A DNA stretch of 6,418 nucleotides from Acidimicrobiia bacterium (GTDB lineage Bacteria; Actinomycetota; Acidimicrobiia; Acidimicrobiales; AC-14): assembly GCA_019243595.1 (NCBI GenBank), contig JAFAUA010000475.1:1-6418 (forward strand), written 5' to 3'. A program made the position numbers and the translations under genes. Numbering within the stretch: the stretch's first letter is position 1; every line of letters starts with the position of its first letter. This document shows positions 1 to 4,654 of this stretch, in pieces. The notes under the pieces were generated by a model. It was not told where the DNA came from. It saw nothing but the letters and a program-made list of their open reading frames with translations, and made no database searches.

Positions 1-620
1 TCGAGCACGAGGAGCTCGGGCACGAGGGCCTCCACGACCCGTCGTCCGTAGCGGTCCCACCCGTCGGGGGCGACGATCGCCCGGCGCCCGTCGAGCGGGC
101 AGAACGTGAGGTCGAGGTGATACAGCCGCTCGTCGGCCAGTTCGACCGAGCGCACCGCGGCGCCGGTGAGGCGGGAGAGATAGGCGTGGGAGGCGGCGTC
201 GGACCGGAAGCGGTAGCCCGAGAGGAGCACGTTGCCGAACGGGAGAGCGTCGCCTGCGCCCTCGTGGTGCACGTGATCGGGAAGCCGGTCGACGGTGAAG
301 CCGTGTTGCTCGAACCAGGCCACGTCGAACGGGACCTCGCCCTCACGCTCGGGATGCATGAAGCGGCTGGGAACGAACTGCCGGCCGTTCACGATGCCCG
401 CGTTGGCGGTGAACACGATGTCGGGCTGATCGGGCGCGGCCTCGAGGACCTCGATCTCGGCGCCCGCCTGTTCGAGCGTCGCCTTCAGGTTGGCCCACTG
501 CTCGCGCGCCCGGTCGGCGTCGACGAGCACCTCGCGGTGCATCCACGGGTTGATCTCGTACAGGACGCCGAAGTGCTCGGGTGGGCACATGAGGTACCGG
601 CGGCCCCACGGCAGGGTCAC
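1..620 (-). CDS. Arginine dihydrolase-type guanidino hydrolase (AgrE/ArgZ N-terminal-domain homologue), C-terminus off window
   Basis: The first 206 residues are visible; the gene runs off the left edge. The predicted reaction is hydrolysis of arginine to ornithine, ammonia and CO2 in the cytosol. Visible motifs closely resemble the N-terminal half of cyanobacterial AgrE/ArgZ as I remember it: MCPPEHF (11-17), INPWM (23-27), PDIVFTANAGIV (66-77), SRFMHPEREGE (85-95), EGAGDAL (120-126) and DERLYHLD (163-170). His168 would be the catalytic His and Asn73 the Asn needed for the dihydrolase rather than deiminase outcome; the nucleophilic Cys should lie off the window. The start is a GTG five bases after the stop of the preceding gene; no clear Shine-Dalgarno is seen, so translational coupling is likely. 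Alternatives in the same fold are dimethylargininase and arginine deiminase, but the MCPP and INPWM motifs favour the dihydrolase. The fold is certain, the substrate less so. Confidence 0.85.
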   Translation of the reverse strand, partial: MTLPWGRRYLMCPPEHFGVLYEINPWMHREVLVDADRAREQWANLKATLEQAGAEIEVLEAAPDQPDIVFTANAGIVNGRQFVPSRFMHPEREGEVPFDVAWFEQHGFTVDRLPDHVHHEGAGDALPFGNVLLSGYRFRSDAASHAYLSRLTGAAVRSVELADERLYHLDLTFCPLDGRRAIVAPDGWDRYGRRVVEALVPELLVL

Positions 621-625
621 GGCGG

Positions 626-1834
626 TCAGTTGCAGAGTTGGTCGGCGAGTATGGCCAGGAACAGGCCGGCATCGGTGACGATGCCGAGGGCCTGGTGGCT
701 GCCCCGGTCGGCCAGCTTGGTCACGACCGCCTGGTTGATGTCGACGACGAACGTCTCGACACCCGCAGGCAGCAGGTTGCCGGTCGCGATGGCGTGCAGG
801 GTCGACGCCAGCATCAGTGCGACGCGTACGCCCGGGACGAAGGCACGCATGGCGTCGGCCGCCTCGACGACGTCGGAATAGACGTCGGGAAGCGGCCCGT
901 CGTCGCGCACCGAACCGCCGAGCACGAACGGCACGTCGCGCTGCACGCACTCGTACATCACGCCGCCCGGGATGTAGCCGTCTTCGACGGCTGCGGCGAT
1001 CGATCCGCGGCGGCGCACCTCGTTGATGACGCGGAGGTGATTGAAGTGGCCGTGCTCGACGGGCCGGCCCTCCTTCAGCAGCACGCCGAGCGACGTGCCC
1101 AGCACGTTCGACTCGATGTCGTGGGTGGCGAAGCCGTTGCCTGCGAAGAGCACGTCGACCCAGCCGCCGCGGACGAGGCGCGCCAGGTCGGGGCCGGCGC
1201 CGGTGTGGATGACGGCCGGACCGCACACGGCGAGCACCTTGCGGCCCGCATCCTTCGCCAGCCGGATGCGCTCGGCGACCTCGCCGACGAGCAGCTCCTT
1301 GGGTTTCTCCGAGGAAACCTCCGACGCCATGAACTCGAAGGGGTTGGCGCCGCGCGGCCGCTCCATCGGCTGCACGCGCACACCGTCGAGGCCGACGACC
1401 ACCTTGTCGCCCGCGCGCACCCGGTGCATCGGCGCCGTTCGGGCCGGCCCGTCGTCGCGCACGACGATGGCGCAGTCCATCTCCGGGTTCTCGACGTCGG
1501 TCCAGTGGCCGGCGAGGCGCACCTGGGTCGCCAGGTTGGTCGTCGAGTAGAAGCCCTCGGGCAGCACGCCGTCGAGCTCGGACTGCTCGAGGCGGGCGTC
1601 GGCGTCCTCCACCCGGTTGGCGCCGTGGAGCTGGAGCTCGGTGATGAGCGTGGCCAGCACGTCCTCGGGGCCCTGCACCTCGATGCGCGCCCTGCTGGTG
1701 TCGGTGCTCGCCCGGCCGATCTCCACGTCGACGATGCGGTACTCGGCGCCGGCGTCGAGGATGGCGTCGAGGACCTTGGCCAGGATGAGCGAGTCGATGA
1801 TGTGGCCTTCGACCTCGACGACCTCGGTTGCCAT
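626..1834 (-). CDS. TIGR00300-family ornithine cyclodeaminase (LOR/SDH domain; AgrE C-terminal-domain homologue)
   Basis: This 402-residue protein is predicted to convert ornithine to proline plus ammonia with bound NAD, as described for archaeal TIGR00300 enzymes and for the C-terminal part of AgrE. The LOR/SDH conserved region covers about residues 1-130 (VEVEGHIIDS at 7-16). The nucleotide-binding part follows: CGPAVIHTGAGPDL (204-217), FAGNGFATHDIESN (230-243), GTSLGV (246-251), MYECV (293-297), GGSVRDDGPLPDV (306-318) and INQAVVTKLADRGS (366-379). Length fits the stand-alone family. ATG at 1834 is chosen because it sits just before the conserved N-terminus; a GTG directly upstream is an alternative, and a longer open frame back to 2173 would run through the divergent gene. 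It leads the dihydrolase gene by 5 bp, so the pair should be co-transcribed. It was historically annotated after lysine-oxoglutarate reductase/saccharopine dehydrogenase, which it is probably not. Confidence 0.87.
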   Translation of the reverse strand: MATEVVEVEGHIIDSLILAKVLDAILDAGAEYRIVDVEIGRASTDTSRARIEVQGPEDVLATLITELQLHGANRVEDADARLEQSELDGVLPEGFYSTTNLATQVRLAGHWTDVENPEMDCAIVVRDDGPARTAPMHRVRAGDKVVVGLDGVRVQPMERPRGANPFEFMASEVSSEKPKELLVGEVAERIRLAKDAGRKVLAVCGPAVIHTGAGPDLARLVRGGWVDVLFAGNGFATHDIESNVLGTSLGVLLKEGRPVEHGHFNHLRVINEVRRRGSIAAAVEDGYIPGGVMYECVQRDVPFVLGGSVRDDGPLPDVYSDVVEAADAMRAFVPGVRVALMLASTLHAIATGNLLPAGVETFVVDINQAVVTKLADRGSHQALGIVTDAGLFLAILADQLCN

Positions 1835-1873
1835 CACAGCGATGGTGGCACGACGGCACGGCTTCCGCTTCGA

Positions 1874-1891
1874 TATGGTCGCCGGGCCATG
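1874..1891 (+). promoter_or_regulatory. Candidate -10 element and leaderless start for the NifU-like gene
   Basis: TATGGT at 1874-1879 fits the actinobacterial TANNNT -10 pattern. It lies 9 bases before the ATG at 1889, so transcription would begin at or within a few bases of the start codon. There is no Shine-Dalgarno before this ATG, which agrees with a leaderless transcript. No good -35 is visible. The 54-bp divergent gap (1835-1888) must also hold the promoter of the minus-strand cyclodeaminase gene, for which I see no convincing element. Confidence 0.4.
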
Positions 1892-2242
1892 GGTCAGCCG
1901 ATCACCGTGACCGAGAAGCGGGGCGAGCGCAACGACGTCGTGCGCTTCGACCTCAACCGCAGCCTCACCGGCATGGGCCACGAGCGCTACCGGGCCGACC
2001 AGGAGATCGTCGGCGACCGTCCGCCGGACGAGCTGGCCCGGCGGCTGTTCGCCCACGGTGGCGTCGAGGCGGTGCACATCTACTCCAACGTGGTCACCGT
2101 CGACCTGGCACCCGGGGCCAAGAGCGAAGGCCTGGCCGACATCGTGCACGGGCTTTTCGTGCATTACGACCACGATGAGCCGGCGCCGCCCGCTGCGCCG
2201 GACGCGGAGTCGAGTGAAAGCGTGACGGAAGCCTCCGAGTAG
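1889..2242 (+). CDS. Small stand-alone NifU/Nfu N-terminal-domain-like protein
   Basis: The protein has 117 residues. Residues 16-72 resemble the Nfu/NifU-type N-terminal scaffold domain: VVRFDLNRSL (17-26), then PPDELARRLFAHGGVEAVHI (45-64) and NVVTVDL (67-73). These match the family pattern of a strand, a 'laLF.i.GV..V' helix-turn and a final ITV-like strand. The C-terminal NifU domain with its CxxC cluster site is absent and the protein has no cysteine, so it cannot hold an Fe-S cluster itself; a role as adaptor or partner is possible but unproven. The tail (about 95-117) is acidic and rich in Pro, Ala, Glu and Ser, probably disordered. It starts at an apparently leaderless ATG and is followed 14 bp later by gdhA. 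The family call is moderate and the function unknown. Confidence 0.7.
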   Translation: MGQPITVTEKRGERNDVVRFDLNRSLTGMGHERYRADQEIVGDRPPDELARRLFAHGGVEAVHIYSNVVTVDLAPGAKSEGLADIVHGLFVHYDHDEPAPPAAPDAESSESVTEASE

Positions 2243-2256
2243 GGGACCATAGGATC

Positions 2257-3501
2257 GTGGTCAGCGACCCATGGGACGCCGTCCTCGAGCGCATCGACGA
2301 CGCGGCCAAGCTCACCGGGGTCGATCCTGACGTCCATCGTCTGCTGCGCACGCCGCGTCGCATGCTGGAGGTGGCCGTGCCTGTCCGCATGGACGACGGG
2401 CGCGTCGAGGTGTTCACCGGCTGGCGCGTGCACCACGACACGACGCGCGGCCCGGCCAAGGGCGGCATTCGCTTCCATCCCGAGCTGACCGCCCACGAGG
2501 TGTGCGCGTTGGCGGCGGACATGACGTTCAAGACCGCCGTCGCCAAGATCCCATTCGGCGGTGCCAAGGGTGGCGTGCGCTGTGACCCGCGCCGTCTCTC
2601 GCTCGCCGAGTTGGAGCGCGTCACTCGCCGCTACACGCTCGAGATCCTGCCGTTGCTGGGCCCCGACAAGGACATCCCTGCGCCCGACGTCAACACCGAC
2701 GGGCGTGTGATGGCCTGGCTCATGGATACGCTGGCGATCACCCAGGGCCACGACATCCCTGGAAGCGTCACCGGCAAACCGTTGTCACTTGGTGGCACGC
2801 CCGCCCATGCCGGAGCCACCGCCAGTGGGGTGCTGACGTGCGTGCGCGCGTCGTTCGCCGCGCTTGACGTCCCGTTGCCGGGCAGCCGGGCGATCGTGCA
2901 GGGGTTCGGCAAGGTGGGCGGCACCCTCGCCTTCCTTCTCGCGTCGGCGGGCATGCGCGTGATCGCCGTCAGCGACGTCGGTGGCGCCGTCTACAACGCC
3001 GGCGGCCTCGACGCCATCGATCTGTCCGACCACGTGTCGGCGACAGGCTCGGTTGTCGGGTTCGTCGGGGGTGAGCGGATCGATGAGAGTGACATGTGGG
3101 GCCTCGAGTGCGAGCTGGTTGTCCCGGCTGCGTTGTCGGGAGCGATCACCGAAGAGGTCGCAGGCCGCCTGAACGCCAAAGTCATGGTCGAAGCGGCCAA
3201 CGGTCCGACGCTGCCCGATGCCGATCCCGTGCTCGAGCGTCGGGGCGTCGTCGTCGTCCCCGACATTCTCGCCAACGCCGGCGGCGTGACCGCGTCCTAC
3301 TTCGAATGGGCCCAGAGCAGGCAGGGCTACGCGTGGGACGAGGAGACCGTCGCCACCCGGCTGCGGAGCTCGATGGACGACGCCTTCACCGCCGTGTGGG
3401 CCAAGGCCGACACCCTCTCGGTGTCATTGCGTCGGGGCGCCTTCGCCCTGGCGCTCGACCGGCTGGCCGAGGCGATCGAGGCACGTGGGTTGTTCCCCTG
3501 A
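2257..3501 (+). CDS. gdhA: Glutamate dehydrogenase (Glu/Leu/Phe/Val dehydrogenase family)
   Basis: This 414-residue cytosolic enzyme of the short hexameric type interconverts glutamate and 2-oxoglutarate plus ammonia using NAD(P). The N-terminal substrate domain carries GPAKGGIRFHP (65-75), MTFKTAVAKIPFGGAKGGV (89-107) and PAPDVNTDG (141-149), giving Lys68, Lys92, Lys104 and Asp144 in the positions of the family's substrate and catalytic residues. The Rossmann domain has GFGKVGG (216-222). NAGGVTASYFEW (340-351) closes the site. Lys68 together with Ser347 favours glutamate over leucine, valine or phenylalanine, because branched-chain dehydrogenases replace that Lys with a hydrophobic residue. 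The coenzyme cannot be fixed by eye. The GTG start at 2257 puts the N-terminus at the usual place; AGGGG at 2241-2245, overlapping the previous stop, may serve as a distant ribosome site. It sits between the NifU-like and Mpo1-like genes and near arginine catabolism genes. Confidence 0.92.
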   Translation: MVSDPWDAVLERIDDAAKLTGVDPDVHRLLRTPRRMLEVAVPVRMDDGRVEVFTGWRVHHDTTRGPAKGGIRFHPELTAHEVCALAADMTFKTAVAKIPFGGAKGGVRCDPRRLSLAELERVTRRYTLEILPLLGPDKDIPAPDVNTDGRVMAWLMDTLAITQGHDIPGSVTGKPLSLGGTPAHAGATASGVLTCVRASFAALDVPLPGSRAIVQGFGKVGGTLAFLLASAGMRVIAVSDVGGAVYNAGGLDAIDLSDHVSATGSVVGFVGGERIDESDMWGLECELVVPAALSGAITEEVAGRLNAKVMVEAANGPTLPDADPVLERRGVVVVPDILANAGGVTASYFEWAQSRQGYAWDEETVATRLRSSMDDAFTAVWAKADTLSVSLRRGAFALALDRLAEAIEARGLFP

Positions 3502-3520
3502 TTTGGGAAGAACTAGAGCC

Positions 3521-3940
3521 ATGGACGTGACGAATGGTGTACCTGGCGTCAACGCGCCCGATCCCGGGTCCTACGAGGAGTTCTGGCCGTACTACGTGAG
3601 CCAGCACCTCCACCCGGCGACACGGGCCATCCATGTGGGAGCCACGAGCGCCGCAATGGCCTGCGGTGCGACCGGCATCTTGACCTTCAATCCATTCCTG
3701 GTAGCCGCCGCGCCAGTCATCGGTTACGGCCCAGCGTGGATCAGCCACTTCGCTATCGAGAAGAACAAGCCCGCGAGCTTCGGCCACCCCTTCTGGTCGT
3801 TCCGCGCCGACCTCCGCCAGGTCCGCAAGTTCTTCACGGGCCGGTTGGAGGCCGACGTGCAGCAGGTGCGAAAGGCACTGCGGTTGCATCCGGGCCAGCG
3901 CACGCTGGCCGAGGCCGGGCCTCGGCTGCGAGCAGCTTGA
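3521..3940 (+). CDS. Mpo1-like / DUF962 family membrane protein
   Basis: The 139-residue protein has the family's typical layout: SYEEFWPYYVSQHLHPATR (17-35), a His at 38 just before a hydrophobic stretch (about 40-56), a second hydrophobic stretch (about 58-75) ending in GYGPAWISHF (68-77), then EKNKPASFGHPFWSFRADLR (80-99). His29, His31, His38, His76 and His89 are candidates for the conserved metal ligands. Yeast Mpo1 is an Fe(II)-dependent dioxygenase that shortens 2-hydroxy fatty acids by alpha-oxidation; whether bacterial relatives do this is not known to me. The ATG at 3521 is preceded by a GGGAAG ribosome site (3505-3510), and a longer in-frame start at 3485 inside gdhA is unlikely. 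It lies 19 bp after gdhA and probably shares its transcript. Its last codons form a strong hairpin just before the SOS promoter. Confidence 0.82.
   Translation: MDVTNGVPGVNAPDPGSYEEFWPYYVSQHLHPATRAIHVGATSAAMACGATGILTFNPFLVAAAPVIGYGPAWISHFAIEKNKPASFGHPFWSFRADLRQVRKFFTGRLEADVQQVRKALRLHPGQRTLAEAGPRLRAA
3908..3926 (+). terminator. Possible terminator hairpin inside the 3' end of the Mpo1-like gene
   Basis: GCCGAGGC (3908-3915) and GCCTCGGC (3919-3926) form a perfect 8-bp GC-only-but-two stem with a 3-base loop, ending 11 bases before the stop codon. It would separate the gdhA operon from the SOS-controlled imuA' promoter that starts immediately after. No T-tract follows, so it is not a classical intrinsic terminator, and in DNA this GC-rich such stems can occur by chance. 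Confidence 0.3.
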
Positions 3941-3974
3941 CCTAGTCGAACATCAGTTCGATACTGTGGGGAAA
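3937..3974 (+). promoter_or_regulatory. SOS-regulated, apparently leaderless promoter of imuA'-imuB
   Basis: TTGACC (3937-3942) is a good -35; its first bases overlap the TGA stop of the preceding gene. The -10 is either GATACT (3960-3965, spacer 17) or TACTGT (3962-3967, TANNNT form, spacer 19). Either places the transcription start at about 3972-3975, on the imuA' ATG at 3974, so the mRNA would be leaderless. No Shine-Dalgarno is present. The LexA box fills most of the spacer and touches the -10, so a bound repressor would block RNA polymerase. Confidence 0.6.
3946..3961. promoter_or_regulatory. LexA-binding SOS box
   Basis: TCGAAC-ATCA-GTTCGA is a perfect 6-bp inverted repeat around a 4-bp centre and matches the Gram-positive/actinobacterial LexA consensus CGAAC-N4-GTTCG on both arms. 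Its place 12 bp before imuA', a gene controlled by LexA in mycobacteria, makes the identification strong. DNA damage would relieve repression through RecA-stimulated LexA cleavage. Confidence 0.9.
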
Positions 3975-4654
3975 TGGCTCTCCCCCAACGGGCGGTTGGT
4001 GAGGGTCAGGCTGCAGCACCAGAGCTGAAGAACCTGGCCCGGCCTGTATCGCTGGCCCGCGAGCGCACTCTGCCGGTGCTGCCTGCCCTTGCCGGTCTGT
4101 TGCCCGAGGGCGGTCTGCGGCGGGGATCGACGGTCGCCGTTTCAGGGGCCACATCGCTCGCTCTGGCATTGCTGGCGGGGCCGTCGCAGGCCGGGTCGTG
4201 GTGCGCGGCGGTCGGGCTGCCCTCCCTGGGTGTGGTGGCGGCCGCTGAGGTGGGCGTCGCCCTCGAACGCTTCCCGCTGGTCGCTCGTCCGGGCGACGAG
4301 TGGCCGGCGGTCGTCGCCGCACTCGTCGACGCCGTCGACGTGGTGCTCGTCTGCCTGCCGCGCCACGTCCGCAATGGCGACGCCCGCCGCTTGATGGCCA
4401 AGGCGCGCGACCGGGGGGCGGTGCTGATCACCACCGGCGGGTCCTTTGCGGCCGACGTTCGGCTGGCGGTGGCGTCCTCGTCATGGGAAGGGCTCGGCAA
4501 AGGCCACGGCCGGCTGCGGGCCCGGCGCATCGACGTCGTCGCTTCGGGCCGCGGCGCCGCAGCACGTGAACGCCAAGTGTCCCTGTGGCTCCCGTCGGCG
4601 GACGGTGGCGTCGAGGCAATCGATCGTGCGAACGCTCGTTGTTTGGTGTCCTGA
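3974..4654 (+). CDS. imuA': ImuA' (RecA-like mutasome accessory protein)
   Basis: The protein has 226 residues. In mycobacteria ImuA' joins ImuB and the error-prone polymerase DnaE2 in damage-induced mutagenic translesion synthesis. The evidence is its position (directly under an SOS box, overlapping imuB) and the RecA-like layout: LPALAGLLPEGGLRRGSTV (36-54) leads into a degenerate P-loop position SGATSLALALLAG (57-69) that lacks the GKT/GKS of a Walker A motif, then a hydrophobic Walker-B-like strand VDVVLVCLP (121-129) and a later strand GAVLITTGG (148-156). It should therefore not be a normal ATPase. The start is the leaderless ATG 12 bp after the SOS box. The imuB start lies inside its last codons, so the two are translationally coupled. 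ImuA' sequences are poorly conserved, so context carries much of the call. Confidence 0.8.
   Translation: MALPQRAVGEGQAAAPELKNLARPVSLARERTLPVLPALAGLLPEGGLRRGSTVAVSGATSLALALLAGPSQAGSWCAAVGLPSLGVVAAAEVGVALERFPLVARPGDEWPAVVAALVDAVDVVLVCLPRHVRNGDARRLMAKARDRGAVLITTGGSFAADVRLAVASSSWEGLGKGHGRLRARRIDVVASGRGAAARERQVSLWLPSADGGVEAIDRANARCLVS

Noticed and set aside
893..1462. VRDDGP encoded twice in the cyclodeaminase gene (893-910 and 1445-1462) by nearly the same bases
   Set aside because: The second copy is part of a conserved family motif, the surrounding residues differ, and a short match like this in biased DNA is probably coincidence.
1835..2173. N-terminal extension of the cyclodeaminase to 2173
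   Set aside because: It would run antisense through the NifU-like gene, and the conserved family N-terminus begins right after the ATG at 1834.
2180..2201. 7-bp GC inverted repeat (CCGGCGC/GCGCCGG) near the end of the NifU-like gene
   Set aside because: It is short, within a Pro/Ala-rich coding tail and between genes that appear to be in one operon; expected by chance at this GC content.
638..2242. 534-codon open frame on the plus strand
   Set aside because: It is antisense to the TIGR00300 gene, whose family motifs are unmistakable. Its composition is typical of a GC-rich shadow frame, and only its last part (from 1889) is a real gene.
2250..2255. TAGGAT as a -10 element for gdhA
   Set aside because: It ends one base before the GTG start codon, too close to allow a transcription start upstream of or at the codon.
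4446..4625. Upstream ATG start for imuB
   Set aside because: It would add 60 unmatched residues encoded within imuA'. The GTG at 4626 gives the standard ImuB N-terminus and has a GAGG ribosome site.
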